64,000 nt of DNA from Tretioscincus oriximinensis (GCA_022410635.1 JAJVDF010000776.1:67901-131900); one strand, 5' to 3'; shown: positions 22,035-33,284, counted from the stretch's first letter. Made by a program: numbers and translations. Notes: generated by a model not told the origin, from the sequence alone.

Positions 22035-22270
22035 CAGGGTGCTTCAAAAAAATGTATACACACTGTGAACTTCCATAGAAAATCTATTTACTGTTCTACA
22101 AAGTTAAATTTCAGGAAATTAGAAAGCTTAAAGTTCAATGTAAATACCAAATGTTAATACTGTTCAAATTGGTGACCTGCAGCATCGATACAATTCTGAG
22201 TACGAGTCACCGCTGATTCTGTACATCGTATGGAAGTTCAAAGTGTGTGTACATTTTTTGAAGCACCCTG
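22035..22270 (-). mobile_element. Tc1/mariner-type MITE with transposase remnant
   Basis: Inverted ends CAGGGTGCTTCAAAAAA are flanked by TA dinucleotides. The terminal inverted repeats extend about 43 bp (to GAACTTCCATA). On the minus strand 22161-22217 reads AVTRTQNCIDAAGHQFEQY then stop, resembling the C-terminal CI-x3-GGHFE signature of Tc1/mariner-like transposases. At 236 bp it is an internally deleted non-autonomous copy. Confidence 0.85.
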
Positions 22271-22351
22271 TATATACAGCATTGGGTAGAACTGAGTTAA
22301 CTGTATTCGTCCGTCCTTCTAAAACCATCCCAATTTCTCATGTGGCCCCTT

Positions 22352-22445
22352 AGAACATAAGAACATCAGAAGAGCCATCCTGGATCAGGCCACAGCCCAT
22401 CAAGTCACACAGAGGCCCACCAGATGCCCCCTTGGGAGAATTAAT
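22352..22445 (-). mobile_element. CR1-clade LINE 3' scrap
   Basis: TTAGAACATAAGAACATCAG to CCACCAGATGCCCC. Confidence 0.8.
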
Positions 22446-23149
22446 TGCCCAGCCCTGCTCCAGAGGGAGGCTGTTCCAGTGTGGGGCCCACCACAGAGAA
22501 GGCCCCTTGCTTCTAAAAAAAGAGGGAAGAACAATAGGTTTAATTCCAGCCTCTTTTATTCTCCTTTTCTGCAGCACCTTCTCTTACTTGACATTCTGGA
22601 GTAAAAAAAAGGAATTTATGAGCAGAAGGAAAATGGCATCAAATTCCCCCCTCTTGTACCCACATCTCCTGTCTTCCAAAACCATTTTATATCTTTTGCC
22701 TTTGGACTCTTTCTTTCTTTTCCGAGATTAAAAGGCAAAAGGAGTTTGATCATTAGAATGATAAAAAGTAAACCNCCCCCCCCCCCCCCCGACTCCCCAA
22801 CCCAAGTTTGTCCTTGGGAAAGAAAAATCTTGTTTTAAAAATGTTTTAAAGCTTTTTAAAGATAAGTAAATGACTTTAAATTCAATATAAGAACTTCCCC
22901 AATTCATTCAGGGATACCTTGCTTTTGAGGCTTGGGTACTTTGGGGGGGGTCAAAAATGGCTCCCCCAGGAAGGACGATGCGGCTGGTTTGGAAGAAGAA
23001 GAAGCAGCCTCTGCTTAAAATTCCTCCTTGCCCACTCCCCCGAAAAAACAACAACAGGGGAATGAGAAAGTAAGAAAAGGAGGATGGGAAAGACAGGGGG
23101 GGGGCCCTCCCTCTCTTAAAAGGGGGGCTCAAAAGTTGTGCGTAAAAAC
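22446..23149. other. No gene; flank of the CpG island
   Basis: Old LINE wording to about 22580, a poly-C run at 22775-22790, then unique sequence. Confidence 0.4.
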
Positions 23150-24970
23150 TTTCTCTCGTCTTCTGCTCCCCAAGGAGACGCCCCGCAGCCGAGATCCTGA
23201 GCAGCCCGAAGCCTGAGCGATCTCTGCTGCTGCCCCTTCCTGCCTTGAGCGCCCACGACCCCCCCCTCCCTCCCTCCCTCCCTCCGGGCCCCCCATCGTG
23301 TGCGCATCAATGGCACCTTCAGTGACCGAAGCGCGCGCCTCACAATCCCCGCCGTGACATCGCCAATGACACCGACCTGAGTGATGCTGTGGCCTGGAGC
23401 GAGGGGGAGGGGGGAGGGAGGGGCGGGAGAGTGGGGGGGAGGCACCTGCCAGGACCCCTCCAGACATGGGCTCCCCCCCCCACACACACACACACGCCGC
23501 CCCCCCTGCCCTCCTCTCTCTCCCCTCCTCCTTTCGCCCTCTCCGCCGTGCGCGCCGGTTGCAGCGCCCAGGAAGGTCTCCAAACGCGCCGCCGCAGCCT
23601 CCCCGGGGCCTCCTCCGTGGCTCTGGCCGCGAGTCCTCCCCGGGCCGGACCTCAGCCGAAGGGAAGGCGGCGGCGGGCAGCGGCCATGCCCAAAAGAGAA
23701 GCCCCCGGGGGGCCCCGCAGCAGCCGCAGGGCGCCAATGGAGTCGCCCAAATGCGCTCAGCTCCGGAGGAAAAGGCGCCAAGGTCTCCAAACGCCTTGGG
23801 CGGCGGCGGCGGCGGCGGCGGACTGGGCGGCCTCTGCTGCCGCGGCTGTTGGCATGCCGGGCGGCGGCGCCTTCCAGCTTCTTCCTCTCCTTCTGCTCCT
23901 CCTCCTCTTCCTTCCCCACCGATTGAAAGCGCCTGCAAAGCGGGTGCAAGGAGGGGAAGGGGACTCCCGGGCTGCCTGCCTGCCTGCCTTCCCCCCGCCG
24001 GGCGCCGCCGCCGCCGCCACCTGCAACTGCGCGCCGTGCCAGAAAGAGCGAAAGCGCCCGGCTGCCTCCGGCTCCCTCGCCGAGCCCGGCGCCCGCTCCT
24101 GCCTGCCTTCCTTCCTTCCTCCGGGGCTCCGGCCGCCGCAGAACGATCGCGCCAAAGCGGCGGCTGCTTTTCCCCCAAATATAGATATATATACAGGCGC
24201 GCGCGTGTAATATGGAATCAGTCAGTGGAGAGGGTTGTCCGGGGGGTCCCCCTGGGTCACGGTGCAGCCCCTTGGCCGCCGCCCAGCCGCCCTCAGCGCC
24301 GCCACGAGCAGAGGGCGCCGGTGCCAAAAGGGGCCCCTGGAGAAGGGCGCGCGGCTGGAGAGCCTCTGCGTCTTCCTCCTCCGCTTCTCCGCCTAAGCAC
24401 GCGGCTGCGGAGGGAGCCCCGACGGCCCTCGAGCCTCCTCCTCTTCCTCCTCCTCCTCCTCGGCTGCCTCTTGCCAAGACTGCAGCTGCTGCTGCTGCTG
24501 CTGCTGCCCCCGGACGGCCTCCATCCTCGCCTGGCTCCGGCCGCTGCGCCACGCGCGCTTTTACGCACGGCGGAGAGCGCGCCCGGGAGGCCGGCTGGAG
24601 AGGCGGCGGCGGCGGCAGGGGGAGCCCTAAGGCTGCTGCTCTGCGGCGCCGGCCGGCGAAGGGAGGGTCAAAGTTTGCAGAAAGTCCTCCGCGGGGCCCC
24701 CATCCTGCTGCTTCTGCCGGCGGCGTTGGCGGGATCCTCCGGCGCTTCCCCTTCCCGCGGCTCGCCTCGCTTCGCCGGCCTCCGCTTTGCCTTGGAGAGT
24801 CACGCCGCGCAGTGGGGAGCGAGGTTGCCAAACCCAGACGCCCCCCCCCGTCCCCCCCCCGCTCCCCAGGCCCCGCCCTTCCCTCCACGGCTGGCCCCCA
24901 AACTGCAGCTGTTTGGAAAGCTGATGGCACTTCCTGCTGCCAGGCGCAGGAATCCTGGGTAGCGTAGTTT
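23150..24970. promoter_or_regulatory. CpG island, probable FAM78A promoter and first exon region
   Basis: About 1.8 kb of very GC-rich sequence dense in CpG, with (GGC)n, (GCC)n and (CTG)n runs, sharply different from the AT-richer repeat-laden flanks and free of recognisable mobile elements. It lies 3.2 kb upstream of the FAM78A start codon and 10.6 kb upstream of PLPP7, so FAM78A is the simpler target; a shared divergent role is possible. An AT-rich patch at 24176-24197 is the only TATA-like sequence inside. A ZNF143-like motif sits at its right edge (24949-24970). All frames are open over hundreds of codons on both strands because stop codons are rare in such composition; I do not accept those as genes. 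Confidence 0.8.
24949..24970 (-). promoter_or_regulatory. ZNF143/Staf-like motif at CpG-island edge
   Basis: On the minus strand AAACTACGCTACCCAGGATT resembles the ZNF143 (SBS) consensus ACTACAATTCCCAGAATGC. Such motifs are frequent in CpG-island promoters. Motif-level evidence only. Confidence 0.4.
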
Positions 24971-25089
24971 CTTTTAGGACTTGTCAAAATAAAAGATAAG
25001 GGAAAGGAAGCATGGGCCTTGGACACGCCTACATTTATTTACCCAGCTTCGGTCCACATTGAGAATGGAAGGACACAGAAGCAAAGCAA

Positions 25090-25447
25090 ACAATGGTTTT
25101 TATTTATTTATTTTTACTTATATCCCGCCCCNCCTTATACCCAAAGGTCTCAGGGCGGCCAACCATAGGGCGGCTCACGTAGCTTTTGTTGCTTTCTCCA
25201 CAACAGACACCCTGTAGAGTAGGTGGGGCTGAGAGAGTTCTAAAGAACTGTGACTGCCCCAAGGTCACCCAGCACATAGCTTTTGTTGCCTTCTCCACAA
25301 CAGATACCCTGTGAAGTAGGTGGGGCTGAGAGAGTTCTAAAGAACTGTGACTGGCCCAAGGTCACCCAGCTGGCTCTCATGGAAGAGTGGGGAATCGAAC
25401 CGGGAGACTACCAGATAGGAGTCCAACACTCTAACCACTACACCAAA
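25090..25447 (-). mobile_element. Sauria-like SINE (group 2) with duplicated 97 bp module
   Basis: Reverse strand from the TTTATTTATTT tail and CCCGCCCC to the head ACCACTACACCAAACTG. The segment between the tail and the head is present twice (starts 25180 and 25277) with junction CACATAGCTTTTGTTGC. Confidence 0.88.
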
Positions 25448-25739
25448 CTGACTGTCTTCCCACTTTTGTCTAAACCAAAGATGGATGAGTTGGAGAAATG
25501 AAATATCTTGCCACTTGGCTGATGGGTTCTCCATTGCTCGGAAAGTGGATTGAAATTCAGCTGTGATCAGGGGCAAGGTGCTAGTATGGCGGGCAGCACC
25601 AGGTTGGAAAAGTGTCAGGATCCCTCTAAAGATGAGCCAGTTTGGTGTAGACTCTAATCTGGTACATTCCTGATGGATTGATTCCACACTCCTCCGATGT
25701 TCTTATGACAGGATTTGACAAGTTCGTGGAAGCCGAGGG

Positions 25740-26060
25740 TATAAATAGCTAATGTGTGGGGCGTAGGGATGGTTGAGCCCCTTCCACTAGCCTGCAGCTC
25801 CAGCCAACCCAGCTATTCGAAAGCATGAATTGCAAGAAATTGCAACTGACTGCAAGTAGATACATGGGAACCACCACAGCCTGGTGGGGAAGACAGAATG
25901 TCAGCCTTCAGGCAAAAATACCCTTGTAAACCACTTTGAGTCCCTTTGAAAGGTGAGAAAAGCGGGGTATAAGAACCCAGTTCTTTCCTCCTCCTTCTTC
26001 TTCTTCTCCTTCTTCCTCTTCTTCCTCTTCTTCTTTTTCTTCCTCTTATTCCTCTTCAAT
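25740..26060 (+). mobile_element. tRNA-headed SINE (group 1), head lost, plus CTT tail
   Basis: CCACTAGCCTGCAGCTCCAG body, GGGGTATAAGAACCCAGTTC end, CTT/CTCC tract from 25981. Confidence 0.85.
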
Positions 26061-26068
26061 GTCTCTGA

Positions 26069-26195
26069 GATAGAGCATCAGGCAGGATTCCTGAAGTACC
26101 AGGTGCAATTGGTGGGCCACTGGGTGATACAGAAAGTTGGACTAAATGGCCTCTGATCCCATTCTGCAGGGCACTTATGCCCTTGTTCTTACGGA
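26069..26195 (+). mobile_element. CR1-clade LINE 3' end
   Basis: AGGCAGGATTCCTGAAGTAC to CCCTTGTTCTTA. Confidence 0.75.
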
Positions 26196-26539
26196 AGGAA
26201 ATAACCCTGTTAGCCTGGTCTGAAAAATGTAGCAAAAGGATCTTGTACCACTCTGACAAGGCAAAGGTGGGGAGACAAGTTTACTTCATCTGGAAAACTG
26301 GATTTGTGTCTGAAAGGTCGTACTACCTCCCTTATTTTTCTTAGTCCCTAAAATGTTACACAAGACCGCCTTGCTATGGTGAAAAAGCAGGGCAGAACAA
26401 TGCAGCTCTAACGGATATGCAAAAGAAGAAAATTTTAACAAGTGCAACATCTAATAAAATTTCTTCTTTGTCCTGATATGGCAGTATCCAGCTGCCACTT
26501 ATTAAAGAAAGTTACAAGCATGGTGAATGGTCTGGAAAC

Positions 26540-27165
26540 CATAAGAACATAAGGAGAGCCCTACTGGATCAGGCCACAGCCCATCCAGTCCAGCATTCTG
26601 TGTCACACACAGGCCCACCAGATGCCCCTGGGCAGTCCGAACAGAGGAAAGCAAAATATGCTCCTGTTCATGACACCCTGCAAATGGCATTTCAGGAGTC
26701 CTGCCTGTTGCTCCATCCTGGAGGCAGCATCCAGGCATCCATCCTAGTATCCATTTATACCCTTGGTGTCCATAAACGTGTCTAGTCCTGTCTTGAAGCT
26801 ATCCAAACTGTTAGCTACCACCACGTCTTCTGGAAGTAAATTCCACAGGCCGATGACCCTCTGGGTGAAAAAATACTCTCCTTTGTCTGTTCTCACTTTT
26901 CTACCAATCAGTTTCAAGGAGGGCCCCCTGGTCCTAGTGTCNTGTGATAGAGAAAACATTTTGTCTCTGTTCACCCTGTCCATCCCATGCATGATTTTGT
27001 ACACTTCAATCAGATCACCTCTCAAACGTCGCCTTTAAAGGCTGAAGAGGCCCAGACGTTGCAGCCTGACTTCATAAGGGAGGTGCTCCAGACACTTGAT
27101 CATTTTTGTTGCCCTTTTCTGCACGTTCTCCAGTTCCAAAATATCCCTCTTGAGATATGGTGAAG
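26540..27165 (-). mobile_element. CR1-clade LINE 3' fragment
   Basis: The antisense frame at 26744-27025 is nearly intact (RGDLIEVYKIMHGMDRVNRD and FFTQRVIGLWNLLPEDVVVA). Confidence 0.9.
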
Positions 27166-27505
27166 TCCTATGAGAAGCAGTTTTAGGATCTGGGGACGTT
27201 TAGTCTGCAAAAGAGAAGATGGAGAGGAGACCAGATAGCTGTCTGCAAATATCGATCACAGAGCAGAGGGATCAGCCTTGTTCTCATTGGCATATGGAAG
27301 GACTAGAAACAACGGGATGAAACTGCAAGGGAGGAGATTAAGATTAGATATCAGAAAGAACTTTCTGACAATCAGAGTTTGCCACATGAGGTGTTGAGTT
27401 CGCCTTCACTGGAAGTCTTCAAACAGAGGCTGGGCTGGTTTAGTGAATCCTGCATTGAGCAGGAGCCTGGAGGTCCCTTCCGACTCTATGGTTCTATGAT
27501 TCTAC
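27166..27505 (+). mobile_element. CR1 (second subfamily) 3' end
   Basis: TTTAGTCTGCAAAAGAGAAG to the terminal CTATGGTTCTATGATTCTAC, the typical CR1 8 bp 3' repeat. Confidence 0.88.
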
Positions 27506-27539
27506 TAGGGTATCTGTACATAAAATAAAACGCACACCA

Positions 27540-27775
27540 AAGAGNCCAACATTCTGGGGTATAACAACCAATGACAGGACTCAGAATTTTGAAGGCTTTC
27601 AGAGAGGGAAAAAAGGACAAAAGAAGGAAGGGATGGAAGATTAGAAAGAAAGAAGCGGCAAGTGAAAAATGGAGAGGACAAGGGACGGAGTGAGTGAGTG
27701 GAGGAATGGATTGGATCAAAAGGCAGGGAGGGCTAAAGCCTTTTGCATTACTATAATACAACAGGCTATTTCAAC
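27540..27775. repeat. Dispersed repeat, single-unit relative of 36815-37490
   Basis: Begins CAACATTCTGGGGTATAACA, has one CAATGACAGGACTCAGAATT unit, a purine-rich middle, and ends near AATACAACAGGCTATTTC, in the same order as the copy at 36.8 kb. Confidence 0.7.
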
Positions 27776-28430
27776 TAGTTCTGAAATACAGCAGCATTTC
27801 AACTGTTTTACTCCACAATAGCCATGCATTATTCCCAAAAATCCAGCAACAGCAGAACAATTGTGCAAGGTGCAGCCCGGAAACATACTTGGTGCCCAAG
27901 GATTATGGAATCAAATAATCCTTATCCAAACCTGCCCCTCCGCTGCTGAAATAAACCAGGGTGGAAGCGGAGACGCCTTCCCCACAACAAACATAAGGGA
28001 CCGGAAGTTGTACAGATCAGATCTGAGCAGTTGGGGGTTGAAAGATGGATTTAAATGGTTGGTTCTTCCCTTCCGCTTGTCCCCTTCTTGGCCTTGGCGT
28101 GAGCAATCAATACATCTGCTCTGCTCCAATATGTGTCCATTTTGGACATTTAAGCCAGCCTAGGCTATCGGTTTCCGCCTCTTGGCTATTTTAATCTTGC
28201 AATTTGATCTCATGGTCAAATCTATTTTAGCACCCTGGAGAACTCTGGGTAGTTTTACATCCCGTCTCTGTTCTCAAAGAGCAACTGCTTTCTGGATNGG
28301 CTCTGACTGTGGTTCAGGAGCTGTAAGATGGGGTTGTGGGTCAATCTAGGAAGCAGGAGAGCTAGAACTGGCCTGGGGAAAGATCCTTTTGCTGAACGAT
28401 TCATCAGTCTCTGGTATTCACTGTTAGAAA
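27776..28430. other. Repeat-poor intergenic block
   Basis: No ORF with recognisable features and no known repeat; a candidate for conserved non-coding sequence. Confidence 0.35.
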
Positions 28431-28471
28431 GCCAGGGGGCTTTCAGAAAAACTTAAGTGAATGTCATAAAG

Positions 28472-29315
28472 GGTGAGTGGGCATCAAAGTGGCAAATGCA
28501 CTTCAGTTTAAGCAAGTGCAAAGTCCTGCACATGGGGGCAAAGAACCCCAATTCCTCCGACCACCTGATGGGAACCAGGAGCTTTCTGTGACCGAGCAAG
28601 AAAAGGATCTTGGGGTGTTAGTGGACAATTCCATGAAGACGTCAACCCAGTGTGCAGCAGCAGCAAAAAAGGCAAATTCCATGTTGGGGATAATTAGGAA
28701 AGGAATTGAAAACAAGTCAGCAAATGTTGTTTTGCCTCTTTATAAATCTGTGGTGAGGCCACATTGGGAATCCTGTGTTCAATTCTGGTCACCACATCTC
28801 AAGAGGGATGTTGTGGAACTAGAGAAGGTGCAGAAAAGGGCAACAAGAATGATCAAGGATCTGGAGCAAAATCCCTTATGAAGTCAGGCTGCAACATCTA
28901 GGCCTCTTCAGCCTTGAAAGACGACGTTTTAGAGGTGATCTGATTGAAGTGTACAAAACCATGCATGGGATTGGACAGGGTGAACAGAGAAAAAATGTTT
29001 TCTCTATCACACAACCCTAGGACCAGAGGGCCCTCCTTGAAACTGTTGGGTAGGAAAGTGAGAACAGACAAAGGAAAGTATTTTTTCACCCAGAGGGTCA
29101 TCGGCCTGTGGAATTTACTTCCAGAAGAGGTGGTGATAGCTAGCAGCCTGGATTGGACAGGTTTGTCGACACCATTAAGTTGGTTGCCTTGATGCTGCCT
29201 CAGAGATGGAGCAACAGGCAGGATTCCTGAAATGCCTTTTGCAGGGTGTCAAGAACAATTGAAGATTTTGCCTTCTTCTGTTTCAGGCTGCCCCTTACGT
29301 TCTTATGTTCTTATG
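28472..29315 (+). mobile_element. CR1-clade LINE, best preserved 3' copy
   Basis: The frame at 28477-28881 runs 134 codons (HGGKEPQF, EKDLGVLVDNSMK, ANVVLPLYKSVVRPHWESCV, LKRDVVELEKVQKRATRMIK), then a shifted frame to the 3' end TTCTTATGTTCTTATG. Confidence 0.93.
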
Positions 29316-29324
29316 TTATGTTCT

Positions 29325-29465
29325 AGCTCCCTGCAAATGGTCTTTTAGGAATCCTGCCCATTGCTTCATTACGGAGGCAATATCAAGAGATCCATCCTAA
29401 TAACTGTTGCTATCCTTCGGCTTCCATGAATTGGTCAATCTTGAAGCTATCCAGGCTGTTAGTTG
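29325..29465 (-). mobile_element. CR1-clade LINE scrap
   Basis: AGCTCCCTGCAAATGGTCTT to AGCTATCCAGGCTGTTAG. Confidence 0.75.
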
Positions 29466-29474
29466 CTAAGGAAT

Positions 29475-29775
29475 CCGGGCTGTCAGTCACTAAGGAATCT
29501 GTCTCTAAGCTGGGAGATGGGGTTTCAAAGCCCTGTGTGGGACGTGGGGAGGGCTGAGCACCTTCCACAAGCCTGTAGCTCTAGCCAACCCAGCTTTTCG
29601 GAAACATGAATTGCAAGAAATGGCAACTGACGGCAAGTAGATACATGGGAGCCACCACAGCCTGGTGGAGAAGATAGAATGTCAGCCTTCGGGCAAAATA
29701 TATCCTTGTAAGCCACTTTGAGTCCCTTTGAAAGGTGAGAAAAGGGGGGTATAAGAACCCAGATCTTCTTCTGTT
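29475..29775 (+). mobile_element. tRNA-headed SINE (group 1)
   Basis: CAGTCACTAAGGAATCTGTC head, GGGTATAAGAACCCAGATC end. Confidence 0.85.
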
Positions 29776-29825
29776 ACCTACCAGCACCTCTTCTGGAAGC
29801 CAGTTCTATAGGCCCTCTGGGTAAG

Positions 29826-30030
29826 AAGATAAGAACATAGGAAGAGCCCTGCTGAGTGGAGCCACAACCCATGTAGTTTCTCATTCTCACCTGTGGCCCA
29901 TCAAATTATACCTGAGCTTCTGCATCAGGATCAATAGCCTGATCCTTCGCCTGTTCTCCACTCCCTTGCAAATGGCATTTCAGGAATCCAGTCTGTTGCT
30001 TCATCCTAGAAGCAGCATTTAGACATTCAT
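29826..30030 (-). mobile_element. CR1-clade LINE 3' fragment
   Basis: AAGATAAGAACATAGGAAGA to GAAGCAGCATTTAGAC. Confidence 0.8.
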
Positions 30031-30299
30031 ACAATCCCAGTTTCTTTTTTTAAAATAAAAAAATAATCAAAGTAATGTAGCATGAAATATTAAATCTACA
30101 TGCTTGCAATATCCTATTAATATGCCTAATTCTCACTAACGCACTTGATTAAAATGTAACATCAAAACCAGGGTTAAACTAAATGCTTTCTTCCCTTTGA
30201 GAGCATTAATTAGAATGCTGTTCCACTGGTCACGTGTTGCCCCAAAATGTTATTGGAAGAGAAAAATATATGTTTGCTTTTCCTTACTGGGTTTCAAGC
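30031..30299. other. Repeat-poor AT-rich block
   Basis: ATTAAATC, TAATTAG and similar homeodomain-type words are dense here. No gene. Confidence 0.35.
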
Positions 30300-30395
30300 A
30301 TCAGAGGAGCTTTGCTGAATGGGTCCAGAGCCCATCTAGTCCAGCATTCTGTCTCACATAGTGGTGAACCATTTTGCCCCTGGGGCATCTCAAAG
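30300..30395 (-). mobile_element. CR1-clade LINE scrap
   Basis: CATCAGAGGAGCTTTGCTGA to TCTCACATAGTGG. Confidence 0.65.
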
Positions 30396-30397
30396 AT

Positions 30398-30398
30398 G

Positions 30399-30447
<49 letters not shown>

Positions 30448-30611
30448 TGATGATGATGATGATGATGAGGAGGAGGAGGAGGAGGAGGAGGAGGAGGAGG
30501 AGGAGGAGGAGAAGGAAAAGGAAAAGGAAAAGGAAAAAAGGAGGAAGAGGAAGAGGAGGAGGAGGATTAGGAGGAGGAGGAGAAGAGAGAGGTTATGAAG
30601 GAAAAGAGAAG
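30398..30611. repeat. Compound microsatellite (AAT)n(GAT)n(GAG)n(GGAAAA)n
   Basis: Four consecutive motif blocks: AAT to about 30444, GAT to 30468, GAG to 30510, then GGAAAA/GGA. It yields poly-Asn/Asp/Glu artefact frames. Confidence 0.97.
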
Positions 30612-30750
30612 GGGAAGAAGAAGAAGAAGAATTGGGTTCTTATACCCCACCTTTTTCACCTTTCAATGGGACTCAAAGCGGCTTACAAGGATATATTTTG
30701 CCGAAAGGATTCTATTCTATCTTCCCCCAAACCTTCACCTCTTCTCAAAC
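30612..30750 (-). mobile_element. tRNA-headed SINE (group 1) tail half
   Basis: AAGAATTGGGTTCTTATACC to TTCTATCTTCCCCC, with the purine tract at its tail. Confidence 0.8.
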
Positions 30751-30754
30751 CTTG

Positions 30755-30845
30755 GATCTGCCATCCACATGGTAGTATAGATATAATCTACACTGGCACT
30801 TGGATGAGCCAAATGGGGCCTGCCATAGTCTACACTGGTCCGCCA
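30755..30845. mobile_element. hAT-like MITE fragment (CCCTGTCCCC family)
   Basis: CTGCCATCCACATGGTAGTA and CCTGCCATAGTCTACACTGG. Confidence 0.5.
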
Positions 30846-31205
30846 ATTGCATCTGGGCAGTCTCAAAGCAGAAGGCAAAAACGCCATCTGTTTTCAACTC
30901 CCTGCAAATTGTATTTCTGGAATCCTGCATGTTTTCAAAACTATCTAGTCTGCTAGCTGCCCTCTCCTCCTCTGGAAGTGAATTCCATAGACCAATGGCC
31001 CTCTAGGTCCCTTCGTCTGTCGTCACTATTCTGTCCATCAGCTTCAAGGAATGTACCTTGGTCCTAGTGTTGTGAGATAAGAGAAAATATTTTTTCCCTA
31101 TTCACCTTATCCATCCCATGTGTGAAATTATATACTTCAATTAGATCCCCTCTTAATCACCATCTTTTAAGGCTGAGGAGGCCCAGACGTTGCAGCCCGA
31201 TTTCT
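30846..31205 (-). mobile_element. CR1-clade LINE 3' fragment
   Basis: CATCTGGGCAGTCTCAAAGC to AGGCCCAGACGTTGCAGCC. Confidence 0.85.
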
Positions 31206-31767
31206 TGTCCTCCAGTAAGCGCAAATGCATATTTGAATGCCAATTCTATTTATTCCTTTAATAGGCATAGCAAAACTTTTAAAAGATATACCTGTTTTGT
31301 TCCTCCTTAAGGTGGTANTTGTTGCTGCATTAAGGTTCTGCAAAAACCAGTTTTTTCCTGGGCTTTCGAAAGCCAAAAGTTTAATGATGTTTCTTAGCAA
31401 CCAAGAAATGTTTTTCCTTGGCTGCTTTGGGTCCACATAGCAACCAAAGAGCCTCATGATATCTCTTTTCGATAAAACTAACGGTGCATGGACAATTCCC
31501 CGTAGATGGCCTACCAGATATAAACGATAACAAACTGCCAGCTTCCTCTTTCTCTGTGTTCCTGTTTTATGGTTTTAAGTTGCGTTTCTGCCTGCTTTTC
31601 TTATAAAAGCTTGGATGTCCAGCAGTTTCAGGAAGATGACAGAAGCAGCGGTCTAAATGTGAAGAAAATGAAATGGAATTATTGTTGTGCTCATGGTGCG
31701 GCCTGCGGGGAAGTATAGACTAAGTACAGCCTCTCCTGGCCAGCTTGTGTGGGGCCCTGCCCTATGG
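31206..31767. other. Repeat-poor intergenic block
   Basis: No supported gene. Contains TTTCTTAGCAACCAAG / CATAGCAACCAAAGAG, two RFX-like (GTTGCYAGG/AAC) words at about 31393-31450. Confidence 0.35.
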
Positions 31768-31905
31768 ACTACAGCTCCCAGCCTGCACTGCAGCTAGCCC
31801 TAGGCNGGAGGAAGCCTCTTTAGCCAATCAGTGCCCAGTCTCGCCCAAAGGAAACTTTTTTTCAGCTAACAGGAAGATGGCTGGAGGTCCCATCTATTAG
31901 CTAGT
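31768..31905. repeat. Dispersed repeat (partner at 8483-8640)
   Basis: GGACTACAGCTCCCAGCCTG shared with 8483. Confidence 0.6.
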
Positions 31906-32695
31906 TGCAAATGTGTCAAATTAATGAGTGGAAAAGCAAAATTACAGCATCTTAACCTTAACTCTTTCCTTCCCGATGAAATTGCACTGAAACTGTTATC
32001 TGTCAAACAAACAAATGTAATTAAGGACAACAGAGGAAGGTTCTTTTCAGTGATGGCTCCCAAATGACATTTTTCAGAGAAGCCTGCCCATAATCCCTGA
32101 CATCCAAGAAATCTTGCAGCCCTCTGATCTCTTTATAGCCGACACATCCCAAGACCCAAAGGCAATAATATAAATATCTTCATTTCTCAGCTCCATAAGC
32201 GATAAACTGAACTCGTCAAAGCACGTTGTTTGTACGAGTCTACACGTTTGAATAGATCTACGGTTCTCTGATGAGAGAGAGAAACCACCGAATGCCTAGA
32301 CTGGCCCTAGAAGGCCGAGACCTTCAGGTATAGGGCGGGGTATAAGTATAAATAAATAAAAGGATTTGCAATATGGAATATTTAACACAGAGGAAAAGGG
32401 TACAACGTGAATGAATATGGGGTTGTTTTGCGTCCCAGCATGAATTTTCATTGATTAAGTCAATAGTGGGAATATGTGCCTAAGGACAGGCTATGTATGA
32501 CAACCTGGGTGCCTGAATAGCAATAGAGGTGCAAATAAATGTGGTGAGATGAGTCAAATACGATATAATGATGCAGCATTAAGCCTTTATGTGTGATTAG
32601 AGGTGTAAATACATCAGAGTGATGCAATATAAATTGGTACTAGCTAGGAGAAGAGAAAGGAGGAGAGATGATAGTCTAAGAAGGCCAAAATAAGG
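31906..32695. other. Mostly unique intergenic sequence
   Basis: A SINE tail scrap at 32305-32360 (GACCTTCAGGTATAGGGCGG then AATAAATAAA). No gene seen. Confidence 0.4.
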
Positions 32696-32960
32696 GGACC
32701 TGATTAAGAGGCACAATGGTGCAGAGATTAAGAGCAGCAGTCTTTCAACAGAGAGCTCAGTGTTTGAGGCCCATGTGTTTGCTGTGGAGAGGGGTTAGTG
32801 CCCACTACTGACCTTAGCTTCAGTCCCTCTAGTTTTTCAAAAGCAAGCAATCACAAGTAGATTAATAAGTACTATCACAACGTGATGGGGAAGATAGAAT
32901 ATAAGCCTTTGAGAGAACAATAGCTTCTAAGCTGAGTTCCATCAGGTGAGAAAACCCAGT
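32696..32960 (+). mobile_element. tRNA-headed SINE (group 1)
   Basis: AGAGGCACAATGGTGCAGAG head to GAGAAAACCCAGTTCTTC. Confidence 0.8.
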
Positions 32961-33235
32961 TCTTCTTCCTCTTTTTCTTTTCCTCCTGCTTCTTCTTCTT
33001 CCTCATCTTCTTCCTCCTCCTCCTCATCTTCCTCTTCCTCCTCCTCTTTGTCTTCTTCTTCTGTTTCTGCTTCTTCCTCATCTTCTTTGTCATCTTCTTC
33101 TTCCTCCTCCTCTTTGTNTTNNTCNTCTTCNTCTNNTNNTNNTCTTCNTCATCTTCTTCCTCCTCCTCTTTGTCATCTTTTTCTTCCTCCTCCTCTTTGT
33201 ATTTCTCCTCTTCCTCTTCCTCTTCCTCTTCTCTA
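32961..33235. repeat. CTT/CTCC tract at SINE tail
   Basis: About 275 bp with several Ns near 33119-33147. Confidence 0.95.
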
Positions 33236-33284
33236 AGAACCTGCCACCTACATGCCAGGAACCGAGCAGGAGCCACTGAAAGGA

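Noticed and set aside
23116..25026. 636-codon minus-strand ORF and 498-codon plus-strand ORF across the same DNA
   Set aside because: All frames on both strands are open because the CpG island is GC-rich. The products are low-complexity Gly/Ala/Arg/Pro with no domain.
30234..30956. 240-codon ORF with poly-Ile, Met and Arg
   Set aside because: Reads through the AAT/GAT/GAG compound microsatellite and LINE scraps.
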